DNA of 17,513 bases. It comes from an uncultured Acetatifactor sp. GTDB taxonomy: Bacteria; Bacillota; Clostridia; Lachnospirales; Lachnospiraceae. Position 1 is the first letter of the stretch. Every line of letters begins with the position of its first letter. Made by a program: the position numbers and the translations under genes. The notes beneath the pieces are model-generated. The model had not been told where the DNA came from, made no database searches, and worked only from the letters and a program-made list of their open reading frames with translations. The stretch spans positions 1-17,513 of the forward strand of contig CAJUTJ010000190.1 in NCBI GenBank assembly GCA_910589655.1, written 5' to 3'. Below, in pieces: positions 8,774 to 15,648 of the stretch.

Positions 8774-9228
8774 TGATGTATGGAAAGAATATTCTTTTGT
8801 GGGTAGATAGAGGAGGGTATGGATAAGGATAGGGAGCATATAAGGTTAGAATAAGAAGAAGCTGTCGCTATCGGAGAATGCTGTTGATATGTCTGGTGTC
8901 GGTGTTTTATATTTCATGAGACTTTTTTAATGCTGGTAAAATATAAAGAAGCCGTCTTGCAACAATCTAAGTGTATTGGTAGTACTATAATTTTGATATA
9001 TGAAAAATACTTAACGTGTTGACTTTTCGTTATCGATGTATTAATAAAATAATTACGTAAAAGAATATTTATATTAATTTGCTTTAATATACGATAGTAT
9101 AATTTGCAGTTTTATGATAAGATATTTAAAAATAAGATGTTTAACTTCTGGTACGGTTGATGATTTAAACTAATATGATGAATAATTGAGATAAAATTAA
9201 AAAATGAGATTAAAAAAGGAGATATGAA
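8774..9228. other. AT-rich intergenic region between rdrB and serA
   Basis: This 455-bp stretch is strongly AT-rich and contains no convincing gene. A good ribosome binding site (GAGGAGGG, 8810-8817) precedes an ATG at 8819, but that frame closes after 11 codons (8819-8854), which looks like a decayed or leader ORF. No classical terminator with a T-run follows rdrB. No riboswitch or T-box motif was recognised before serA. Confidence 0.5.
9075..9103 (+). promoter_or_regulatory. Candidate serA promoter
   Basis: A perfect -10 TATAAT at 9098-9103 has only a weak -35 (TAATTT, 9075-9080) at 17 bp. A second candidate pairs TTGACT (9019-9024) with a poor TAATAA at 9042-9047. Either would give a leader of over 100 nt before the serA start. 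Confidence 0.4.
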
Positions 9229-10395
9229 ATGTATAAAATTGGAACACTTAACTCAATTTCAGAAAAGATTTTTAATGTATTTGATGATCAAAATTATTGT
9301 GTGTCAGAAAATATTGATACAGCAGATGCAATTTTGGTTAGAAGTTATGTAATGCATGATTTAAAATTTGCGGACAATCTTGTTGCAATCGGACGAGCGG
9401 GCGCAGGCGTGAACACAATTCCGATTGACCGCTGTGCTAAAGAGGGTATAGTTGTGTTTAATACTCCTGGCGCAAACGCTAATGCGGTTAAAGAGATGAC
9501 CATTGCAGCCATGCTTATTTCTACAAGAAATGTATTAGAAAGTATTGCATGGACCAATGCACTTAAGGGAAATGGAGATGCTGTTCCGCAGATGGGTGAA
9601 AAGGGAAAAGGACAGTTTGTAGGCCATGAGCTTAAAGGGATGACATTGGGAGTGATTGGTTTGGGAGCCATTGGCGCATTAGTTGCTGAAGCCGCAGTTG
9701 CATTGGGGATGAATGTGTTGGGAACAGATCCACATCTGTCAATTAATGCTGCACTTGCTTTAAATAATAAGGTTAAGGTTGTTGCAGAGGATGAATTGAT
9801 AAGAAAGTCGGATATAATAACTATTCATGCACCTCTTACTGATGAAACTCGTGAGAAGTATAATGAAGATTTTATTGAAAAGGCAAAAAAAGGTGTGATA
9901 TTGATTAACTTCTCCAGAGCTCAGATTGGTAAAGCGGCTGCAATTATTGAAGGACTTAAGAGCGGTAAAGTCAAAAAGTACGTTGTGGATTTCCCTACAG
10001 ATGAGTTGTTAGGGGTAGAAGGTGTTATTTCAATGCCGCATCTGGCTTCCGGTTCTTACGAGGCAGAAGATAATTGTGCAATAATGGCTGCAGAAGAAGT
10101 CAAGGATTTCCTTGAGAATGGTAACATCAGAAACAGTGTAAATTATCCCACATGTGATATGGGCATTTGTACTACAGCCGGTCGTATTGCCATCTTCCAT
10201 AAGAACATCGCAAATATGATTACCAGATTTACTGGTGCTTTTGGTGAAAACAACATTAATATCACTAATATGCTCAACAAGTCTCGCGGTGAATACGCGT
10301 ACACTATGTGCGACGTGGAAACTCCTGTTCCTACGGACATCGTTAAGCGTTTGGAAGCAATCGACGGCGTATTTCGCGTGAGAATTATAAAATGA
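9229..10395 (+). CDS. serA: D-3-phosphoglycerate dehydrogenase (short ACT type)
   Basis: Cytosolic NAD-dependent oxidation of 3-phosphoglycerate, the first step of serine biosynthesis. The 388-residue protein has the D-2-hydroxyacid dehydrogenase layout: an N-terminal substrate domain, a Rossmann fold with GLGAIG at 144-149 and the NAD-ribose Asp in the following GTDPH, then the catalytic Arg230 (NFSRAQ), an acidic residue at Asp258/Glu259 and His271 (MPHLASGS). The C-terminal residues, about 318-388, form an ACT-like regulatory domain (NMITRFTGAFGENNINITNM), the place where serine feedback inhibition usually acts. AAAGGAGA at 9215-9222 sets the start. In related genomes serA is commonly preceded by serC (phosphoserine aminotransferase). 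Here the upstream neighbour is the RADAR pair and no serC is in the window. Sequence and length look intact. Confidence 0.95.
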   Translation: MYKIGTLNSISEKIFNVFDDQNYCVSENIDTADAILVRSYVMHDLKFADNLVAIGRAGAGVNTIPIDRCAKEGIVVFNTPGANANAVKEMTIAAMLISTRNVLESIAWTNALKGNGDAVPQMGEKGKGQFVGHELKGMTLGVIGLGAIGALVAEAAVALGMNVLGTDPHLSINAALALNNKVKVVAEDELIRKSDIITIHAPLTDETREKYNEDFIEKAKKGVILINFSRAQIGKAAAIIEGLKSGKVKKYVVDFPTDELLGVEGVISMPHLASGSYEAEDNCAIMAAEEVKDFLENGNIRNSVNYPTCDMGICTTAGRIAIFHKNIANMITRFTGAFGENNINITNMLNKSRGEYAYTMCDVETPVPTDIVKRLEAIDGVFRVRIIK

Positions 10396-10573
10396 TAGCT
10401 TTTGAGCTTTGCGTAAAAACATGCCATATGTGATAGCAAATACGAGGCTGTAAATTTTTCTGTGTCTATGGAGGAAAAGTCCTTCCGATAAGATTCAGAT
10501 ATGTACAATACTATGTCGAAACCTGAGCTTGACTTTGTTGTCGATTTATCTTACTGATTATAGTATTACCACT

Positions 10574-10597
10574 CTGTATGCCTTTATGCAGATTTTT
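10574..10597 (+). terminator. Weak intrinsic terminator downstream of serA
   Basis: CTGTATG (10574-10580) pairs with TATGCAG (10585-10591) using two G-U pairs, with a four-base loop, and is followed by A then TTTTT (10593-10597). It lies about 180 bp beyond the serA stop. The tract overlaps the left target duplication of the inserted 134-bp element. The gap 10396-10573 holds no gene that I can see. Confidence 0.4.
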
Positions 10598-10598
10598 C

Positions 10599-10732
10599 GT
10601 TACTGTTCACTCCGCGACCAGTAACGCATGCACAGAAACCGCAAAACAGCGGTTTCGCGCAGGTTGCCATCGGGTTTGTCACGCAAAAAACACGTGAAAA
10701 CGCCTCGCGGTGGCGTGGGTGTGAAAAGTAAC
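10599..10732 (+). mobile_element. 134-bp MITE-like element, copy A
   Basis: The element begins GTTACTGTTCACTCC and ends with the imperfect inverted complement GGTGTGAAAAGTAAC (13 of 15 positions match). It is flanked by a perfect 8-bp direct repeat, GATTTTTC, at 10591-10598 and 10733-10740, which is a target-site duplication. Internally, GAAACCGC/GCGGTTTC forms a perfect 8-bp hairpin (10635-10642 with 10649-10656), and a second near-palindrome lies at the left end. It codes for nothing evident. A 134-bp copy about 95% identical lies inverted at 12946-13079. I interpret it as a non-autonomous transposable element; 8-bp duplications fit several IS families, including IS66. Confidence 0.82.
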
Positions 10733-10740
10733 GATTTTTC

Positions 10741-11006
10741 TGATTTTTGGCACCCAAAAAAACATTCCGGCTGCTTCTTTCCGTGGGCTCTGCCCACACC
10801 CGGCCTCTGGAATAAGGATGGAGTTCTCTGGCAATACTATAGATTCCGACGGGATAAGGATGGGGACAGCGGCATTCCTATCAGGGTGCGCTGCCCCAGA
10901 CTTTCCTAATGATGCGGAGCTTCTATTTTACAAATACTGGGTCAGCCGTTCTCCTTAGAGGACAGTGAGCTGCCGCTTGGGAATACGCTCTTTGTCTTGG
11001 TGGATT
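10741..11006 (+). pseudogene. Unassigned coding remnant
   Basis: This 266-bp stretch contains a coding-like plus-strand frame ending in NDAELLFYKYWVSRSP, which stops at about 10950. The frame appears to continue after a one-base shift as LEDSELPLGNTLFVLVDFP up to about 11004. I do not recognise a family. It also contains the palindromic GTGGGCTCTGCCCAC. It is probably debris of an accessory gene cut by the IS110 fragment that follows. Confidence 0.3.
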
Positions 11007-11327
11007 TCCCGTGCTGGTTCTTACTTTAAACCAGTTTTGGTGCAAGTTGCAAATGCTTTAATCAAATCCAAGAAACATCCTGAATTTACAACTCGCTATC
11101 GACGTATAAAAGCACGGCGTGGCCACAAGAAAGCTGTCATTGCCATCTGTCGTATGCTCCTGACTGCTATCTGGCACATACTTACAGATTTAAAACCCTA
11201 TACACCGGAAGGCTTTCTTGAACAACATCCTGTGAACGACTCAAAAGTCTTGACAACTTCACAGGCACTTAATCTGCTAAAACAACGAGGATATAGCATC
11301 AAAGATGATGTTGCTTCCGTTACCTGA
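11007..11327 (+). pseudogene. IS110-family transposase, C-terminal fragment
   Basis: About 106 residues match the C-terminal (transposase_20-like) end of IS110/IS116/IS902 transposases. Features are SYFKPVLVQVANALIKSK, then RYRRIKARRGHKKAVIAICRMLLTAIWHIL and PYTPEGFLE, ending at TGA 11325-11327. The N-terminal DEDD catalytic domain (about 300 residues in intact proteins) is absent, so this copy cannot transpose. The upstream in-frame ATG at 10965 reads into unrelated sequence and is not the real start. It lies within the region bounded by the two inverted 134-bp repeats. Confidence 0.82.
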
Positions 11328-11423
11328 TTAGGTGTTGTGTCTATATTTACTTTTTCGAAACCACCTATTAGATGGTTTGTTTGCTATATCCTTTATTCTT
11401 TGGCTGTCCTCTACTTATTTGTT

Positions 11424-11790
11424 TCAAACTTCATGCTTTATAACGGGTAACAATTCAATATATCCTCTTGTTCCTATTGGTTCAAGCTGAATGCGGGGGT
11501 TTTGCTTATCCCGTGAATAACCGATTATCATCGGGTCGTACTTATCAATGGCAGCCTTTACCTCATTGATGGCGAGACAATAATCTTCTTCTGCAAACGG
11601 CTCGCCTTGGAACATTAAATACTGGGAAGCGGGAAGTTCAATCATGTCAAATCCTTCCGGTATGATACCGTCATAGTTGAGGGAAACTTCCACGCCTTGC
11701 ACATATTTCGAGGTTCCTTGCTTTTGGTACGCCGTAGGAAGCCAGAGACAAACAGGTTCGCCGCTGATTGATTTAGTTTTCCGTTGTGAT
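11424..11790 (-). pseudogene. AraC-type regulator remnant (GyrI-like effector domain)
   Basis: The minus-strand frame encodes the C-terminal part of an AraC-family activator with a GyrI-like small-molecule-binding domain. Recognisable pieces are GEPVCLWLP, YVQGVEVSLNYDG, IPEGFDMIELPASQYLMFQGEP, EEDYCLAINEVKAAI, and the closing NPRIQLEPIGTRGYIELLPV. Intact proteins run about 280-300 residues with an N-terminal pair of helix-turn-helix motifs. That DNA-binding half is missing, replaced upstream by IS66 tnpB sequence in another frame. A GTG at 11702 opens a 92-codon frame, but homology clearly extends upstream of it, so I treat this as a truncated pseudogene. Family assignment is from recognised wording, not a search. 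Confidence 0.7.
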
Positions 11791-11799
11791 GTCGTATCT

Positions 11800-11940
11800 T
11801 AAAAGGAAGAGAGCACTGGAGGAAGGAGCCGTCTAAAGCTGGTTCTTGATAACGGCGTAGAGTCCGTCAATGGATTTCCGCATATCCGTGTACTCACACA
11901 CAATGTATATATTTTCAAGTTCGGAGATGTCACCTAACAT
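11800..11940 (-). pseudogene. tnpB: IS66 accessory protein TnpB, truncated and interrupted
   Basis: From ATG 11938-11940 the minus strand reads MLGDISELENIYIVCEYTDM then RKSIDGLYAVIKNQL, the hallmark start of IS66 TnpB (intact about 115 aa), and hits a TAG at 11833-11835. Past that stop the same frame continues briefly with SSALFLL-like wording resembling the normal DPFSSALFLF segment, then degenerates into the AraC remnant. Both an in-frame stop and a 3' truncation are therefore visible. It overlaps the tnpA stop by 7 nt (ATGTTAG), the usual coupled arrangement. Confidence 0.78.
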
Positions 11941-12092
11941 GAGAACCCCTGAAGCAAACGAAATATCCTGATGAGCAGGAGCGGATCTGCATCATTGCTG
12001 ATGCGCATTGTTGTATCCTTTATAGCAACTTCGATCGTATGTGAATTGTCATGGTACGGGTTTTGCATTTGTGATGCTGTATTATCCTCCAT
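11934..12092 (-). pseudogene. tnpA: IS66 accessory protein TnpA, short or partial
   Basis: A 52-codon minus-strand frame. It contains HTIEVAIKDTTMRISNDADP followed by a short hydrophobic helix, the typical C-terminal half of IS66 TnpA. The usual N-terminal helix-turn-helix is absent, and an in-frame TAG lies just upstream of ATG 12092, so this is either a short variant or a truncated copy. Its stop overlaps the tnpB start. The large IS66 transposase gene tnpC is not present. Confidence 0.62.
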
Positions 12093-12154
12093 AATTGTAG
12101 TGAAATTAGTCTAAATATCTAACAGCTACAATTATAGGCGAAACCTGAAAATCA

Positions 12155-12610
12155 GGAAATCCGCAGGAATATTTTGCGCTTACGAAATTAAAATGTGATA
12201 TGGAAGCAGCTGCTTTGCTGACTGAGGCTGAAAAGCAAGATTTGCATAAAGTACAGTCTATAACCAACAGACTGGGTGAGGAATATAGTTTGTCTATCGC
12301 AGCGGCAGAATACAGAGTGTAGGATGCTGGTAAGAAGCATGTAAGCAAGCTTGATTCCACAGGTGCTGCTTATCGGTATAATGATGATATGCTGGACGAA
12401 TTTATGAGACTGGAATCTGTGGTGGCACAGATGATTAATGTAAATTTCATAAAAACCGGTTGCATAATTGACTTTGCCAAAAAACATACTGCTATATATT
12501 CCATGAAGGCTGTCAGACAGGTATGGGAAGTGTTTATGCGCGGTAAAGAGCCGGAAGCAGATACCATACAGTATTATATAAAAAGGTGTAAAGCCTTAAT
12601 AATTCAATAA
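12155..12610 (+). pseudogene. Unrecognised ORF interrupted by an amber stop
   Basis: One plus-strand frame runs through this stretch with a single TAG at 12320-12322. The first part, from ATG 12200, reads LLTEAEKQDLHKVQSI...RLGEEYSLSIAAAEYRV. After the stop the same frame continues through MLDEFMRLESVVAQMINVNF and RQVWEVFMRGKEPEADTIQYYIKR to TAA at 12608-12610. Amphipathic helical content and codon pattern look like genuine coding sequence. I do not recognise the family. A short protein could restart at ATG 12389, but no ribosome binding site supports it. The 3' end runs into the left terminal repeat of the element at 12601. Confidence 0.4.
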
Positions 12611-12920
12611 AGCCTTTACACCTTAGTTTACAGTTGCTATTTAGTTGGTATTTATAAGGTTATATCCTCAACATTTACGCCCAAAGATGACAGTTTTGCA
12701 ACGGTTACTTTAATGAAATAATCAAGCATTTCATTTTTATGATCGCCGTTTGCTTTTTTAATCTGCTGTAGGTCTGTGTATCTGTCAATTGTAATCGTAA
12801 TTAATTCTTTGTCTGACACTTCTTGTACCATCCTTTCACCGCCTTTTTTATTGATGCCGTTTATTGTTGCTGCATTCATTATAGCGGATTGCGGAAAAGG
12901 TGTAAAGCCTTTATTGAATT
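12601..12920. mobile_element. 320-bp element with 24-bp terminal inverted repeats
   Basis: The left end (12601-12624, beginning AATTCAATAAAGCC) is the inverted complement of the right end (12897-12920, ending TTTATTGAATT) with 23 of 24 positions matching. The arms enclose one small minus-strand ORF. Part of the arm also occurs inverted immediately outside the left end at 12583-12597, forming a 15-bp one-mismatch hairpin with 12610-12624. I see no clear target duplication. It could be a small mobile element or a gene flanked by convergent hairpins; which of the two is inference. Confidence 0.5.
12652..12831 (-). CDS. Small hypothetical protein, 59 aa
   Basis: A 59-residue charged protein beginning MVQEVSDKELITITIDRYTD and ending SLGVNVEDITL. 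Start ATG 12829-12831 is preceded by AAAGGCGGTGAAAGG, a plausible ribosome binding site. A longer frame reaching 12984 translates the 134-bp repeat and is spurious; an intermediate ATG (MNAATINGIN) lacks a better site. The sequence predicts one beta-rich start followed by a helix, with no membrane segment or signal peptide. No function is recognised. It is the only ORF between the 24-bp inverted repeats at 12601 and 12920. Confidence 0.5.
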   Translation of the reverse strand: MVQEVSDKELITITIDRYTDLQQIKKANGDHKNEMLDYFIKVTVAKLSSLGVNVEDITL

Positions 12921-12945
12921 GCCAAGGTACTTTAGGGCTTGTGGT

Positions 12946-13079
12946 GTTACTTTTCACACCCACGCCACCGCGAGGCGTTTTCACGCGTTTTTAGCGTGAC
13001 AAACCCGAGGGCAGCCTGCGCGAAACCGCTGTTTTGCGGTTTCTGTGCATGCGTTACTGGTCACGGAGTGGCCAGTAAC
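12946..13079 (-). mobile_element. 134-bp MITE-like element, copy B (inverted)
   Basis: Inverted copy of the element at 10599-10732. By eye there are about 7 differences in 134 positions and no indels. It is flanked by its own perfect 8-bp direct repeat, CTTGTGGT, at 12938-12945 and 13080-13087, showing independent insertion. In this copy the GTTACTGG/CCAGTAAC end hairpin is a perfect 8-bp stem, extendable inward to 12 bp with one G-T pair. Copies A and B bound the 2.2-kb block of transposon debris. Confidence 0.82.
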
Positions 13080-13087
13080 CTTGTGGT

Positions 13088-13553
13088 GATTGTCTCCAGT
13101 CCTTATGGGTTCGGTTTGCTCAACTTAAGTATGAAGTGACGACACGTAATCTCGAATCTGGCGGAGAATGTGGTATAAACTACATGCAAGATGGGATGAG
13201 AGACAGAATATATCCATGATTCCGGATTATTATGTTGCCTATGGGTATCAACAGCTCCGGTATGTAGCGTATTGGATCTATCAGGCATGGAATGACAAGT
13301 ACTTTGCTGCTTGCATCTTTTGCATACATGACAATGCAGGCAGTCACGCTGTTTCCACCCCATGCCGAAAATGGATGCGATGCACATAATAATTAAAAGA
13401 ATCGATGCGGAAGCAGATGATGATTTAACTTGTCTTGCCCTTTCTATTGTAAATAGCAAAGATGAGCTTCTGGAAAACTGCAGGTTTTTGCAGCTGATAT
13501 GTGAATCTCTGGCGCGAAAAATTATCCCTTCTTTCCCTTCATCGGAACAGTAG
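13088..13553 (+). pseudogene. Unrecognised gene remnant ending at a terminator
   Basis: Two short plus-strand frames occur. One, from about 13168 to 13389, contains SMIPDYYVAYGYQQLRYVAYWIYQAW. The other, open from 13331 and with ATGs at 13362 and 13371, contains RIDAEADDDLTCLALSIVNS and ends at TAG 13551-13553. The second stop lies inside the stem of a strong terminator, so this frame is probably the true 3' end of a gene whose 5' part has decayed or been shifted in frame. No ribosome binding site precedes either ATG. I do not recognise a family. Confidence 0.35.
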
Positions 13554-13580
13554 AAGCTGCTGCGGGGCAGCTTCTGTTTT
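13552..13580 (+). terminator. Strong intrinsic terminator
   Basis: Perfect 9-bp stem AGAAGCTGC/GCAGCTTCT (13552-13560 with 13567-13575), GC-rich six-base loop, then GTTTTGCTT. The T-run points to termination of plus-strand transcription. It also lies just beyond the stop of the convergent minus-strand ankyrin gene, but in that direction no T-run follows. Confidence 0.78.
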
Positions 13581-13594
13581 GCTTAATGGCAGGA

Positions 13595-15637
13595 TTATAG
13601 ATTAACCATTAATTCCAATACGGCTTCATAGCCTTTCTCCGCCGCTATTTGTGCGGGAGTTTCGCCCTGATTATTGGCACGGTTATAATCGGCGCCTTTT
13701 TTGATCAGGTATCGGGCAGCTTCTTCGGAGCCGTCCAGCAGAGCGTAGTGCAAAGCGGTATTCCCTTCATTGTCTGCCATATGGATATCGGCTCCGGCTC
13801 GAAGCAGCTCCTTTGCCATATCCTTGTCCGTGTAGAGCATCAGGGCTGTCATGCCGTCGTGATCTCTGTGGTTGACATTCACGCCCCTGTCTAAGAACAG
13901 GGTGAGGATTTCTTCGGCCGAGCTGATATTTTGTAACATCATAAAGGGAGTTTTTCCGTCCTCCCGCGGAATATCCAGATTTTTAAGCTCCTTTAGGAGG
14001 GCGATTCGCTGTTCCGGTTTCAAAGATTCACCGCTTTTTTTATGCATGACGGCATAGTGGGCGGGGGTCTCGCCTTTTAAGTTCTGCATGGTATCATCGG
14101 CGCCGTAACCCAGAAGAAGCGCAGCCGCATCACTGTAACCGCTGGCGCAGGCGCAGTGCAAAGCCGTGACTCCGGCATCTGCGGGTTCGTCCTGTGTGAG
14201 GTTTATATCCACGCCTTTTTCCAACATGACTTTCAGCATACCGGTATGTCCGTTTTTTGCGGCAAGGTGTATGGCTGCTGTTCCGTGATAATCCAGCTGT
14301 TCCATAGATTCCTTGGAGAAAAGTTTTGCCGCTTCTTCAAAAAAGGCTTCGTCTTCCGCACTGTATTTCCTGTCTTCGGAGGCCGTGATCACAGCCGGAG
14401 TGCGTCCTTTTACGACCGCTTTATCCATATCCACATTCAGTTCCTGCATTTTCCGGAGAACTTGGATGCCATATGCCCAACGAAGGCATTTGTCCCGCAG
14501 ACAAAATACCTCGCCTTTATAATGAATGGGTACGGTAAAGTCGATTCCTGCATCTTTACAGGCATCCAGCAAAAGGATATTGCAGTCGGAGACTAAGGCG
14601 TTATGCAGAATATCCGTGATTTCTCCCAACTCGTCATCGTCATCCGGATCTATCTGGGTAAGCAGTTTTTTAGTCATATATAATGCTATGCTTAAACCGT
14701 CTTTATTGTCGTCCGCTGCATGGGCGAAAAGATTATTGATAATCTGGCTTATAGGAAACAGTTCCATGGATTGTTCGGGATCAGGCAATGCCCCATGGTC
14801 TATCAAAGCCAGATACATGGCTTGGTTTTTAAAATCAATGGCATGGAGAATAGGGGTTACGCCCCTATGGTTAGCCACATTCAGTAATTCCGGGCATTTT
14901 TCCATCAGCCGGAGAGCTGCCGTATTATGGCCGTTTCTTCTGGCCATCATCAGGAGGGTATTGCCGTCCTCGTCCATATAACCGGTTTCCGCCCCCTTTT
15001 CCAGAAAGACTTCCGTCAGAGGCCAAGTGTAGCCGGAAGAGTAGTCGGTGGACAGCAGCAGCTCCAGAGGGGTGAGTCCGTCGTTGTTTTTCTTGTTAAT
15101 ATCACAATTCAGCAGGCGGGCGATTTCTCCTCGCTGCTCCACGCTGTCTTCCAGACAGGTAAAGTTGATTGCCAAATCCTCGAAACGGGGATATGCCAGA
15201 AAGTGATAAGCATTCATACCTCTTTTGTCACAGAGGCATTCATCTGCCCCGTGCTCCAATAAAAGCTGAACCATTGCGAGGTTCCCGCGGGAGCAGGCCA
15301 AAAGGAAGGGGGTGAGACCGTAGCCCTTGTGATCGGACAGGTTGACCGCATCCTTTTCTATTCTCCCGTCGCCAAACATTTTTTCCACCGCGTCATAGAA
15401 ATTGTGCCAGACTAACAAATGGAACAGGGTGAGTCCGTAGACGCCTGCGGGAGCAAGAAGCTCTTCCTTTGTGCATTTATCAAGGCATTCTTCCGCTTCC
15501 TGCAAGGTGGTGCCGGAGATTATTTCATCATAATAGTCATCTTCTCTGAAAGTGGTTTTCCACCATGGGATGAATTTGGTTTGGTTGTACTTCTCGCTCG
15601 ATTCTGTTAAAAGTTCCGAAAGCTCTTGTATTTCCAT
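13595..15637 (-). CDS. Ankyrin-repeat protein
   Basis: A 680-residue protein made largely of ankyrin repeats, a protein-binding scaffold. Recognisable repeats include GLTPFLLACSRGNLAMVQLL near 110, DGNTLLMMARRNGHNTAALR near 230, and HRGVTPILHAIDFKNQAMYL near 265. A second array starts near 455 (AAIHLAAKNGHTGMLKVMLE, TALHCACASGYSDAAALLL) and runs to the end (GNTALHYALLDGSEEAARYL, GETPAQIAAEKGYEAVLEL). About 160 residues near 295-455 are degenerate, with an acidic DPDDDDE stretch. There is no signal peptide or membrane helix, so it is probably cytosolic. I chose ATG 15635-15637 because AGGAGG lies 5 nt upstream (15643-15648); the in-frame ATG at 15652 would place that site inside the gene. No enzymatic domain is seen, so the partner and role are unknown. 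It stands alone, facing the terminator at 13552. Confidence 0.9.
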   Translation of the reverse strand: MEIQELSELLTESSEKYNQTKFIPWWKTTFREDDYYDEIISGTTLQEAEECLDKCTKEELLAPAGVYGLTLFHLLVWHNFYDAVEKMFGDGRIEKDAVNLSDHKGYGLTPFLLACSRGNLAMVQLLLEHGADECLCDKRGMNAYHFLAYPRFEDLAINFTCLEDSVEQRGEIARLLNCDINKKNNDGLTPLELLLSTDYSSGYTWPLTEVFLEKGAETGYMDEDGNTLLMMARRNGHNTAALRLMEKCPELLNVANHRGVTPILHAIDFKNQAMYLALIDHGALPDPEQSMELFPISQIINNLFAHAADDNKDGLSIALYMTKKLLTQIDPDDDDELGEITDILHNALVSDCNILLLDACKDAGIDFTVPIHYKGEVFCLRDKCLRWAYGIQVLRKMQELNVDMDKAVVKGRTPAVITASEDRKYSAEDEAFFEEAAKLFSKESMEQLDYHGTAAIHLAAKNGHTGMLKVMLEKGVDINLTQDEPADAGVTALHCACASGYSDAAALLLGYGADDTMQNLKGETPAHYAVMHKKSGESLKPEQRIALLKELKNLDIPREDGKTPFMMLQNISSAEEILTLFLDRGVNVNHRDHDGMTALMLYTDKDMAKELLRAGADIHMADNEGNTALHYALLDGSEEAARYLIKKGADYNRANNQGETPAQIAAEKGYEAVLELMVNL

Positions 15638-15642
15638 ATCTG

Positions 15643-15648
15643 CCTCCT
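15643..15648 (-). promoter_or_regulatory. Ribosome binding site deciding the ankyrin start
   Basis: On the minus strand AGGAGG ends 5 nt before ATG 15637. It lies inside the reading frame opened by the upstream ATG at 15652, which argues for the shorter 680-residue protein. Confidence 0.75.

Noticed and set aside
9104..9228. Possible T-box or riboswitch leader before serA
   Set aside because: A GGTAC occurs near 9150, but the conserved T-box core (GGTGGNACCGCG) and a following terminator are absent, and no other riboswitch signature was seen.
10628..10909. 93-codon plus-strand ORF across copy A
   Set aside because: Its first third is a translation of the inserted repeat, it has no ribosome binding site, and the remainder is Arg-rich without recognisable homology.
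12155..12610. Naming the amber-interrupted ORF as an integrative-element protein
   Set aside because: The wording only vaguely resembles proteins of conjugative elements; no diagnostic motif supports a family, so it is left unnamed.
12832..12984. N-terminal extension of the 59-aa ORF to a start at 12984
   Set aside because: The extension (MKTPRGGVGVKSN...) translates the 134-bp repeat; the internal ATG at 12831 has a good ribosome binding site.
10599..13079. CRISPR array
   Set aside because: The repeats are 134 bp, inverted, 2.2 kb apart and flanked by target duplications; there is no regular short repeat-spacer pattern.
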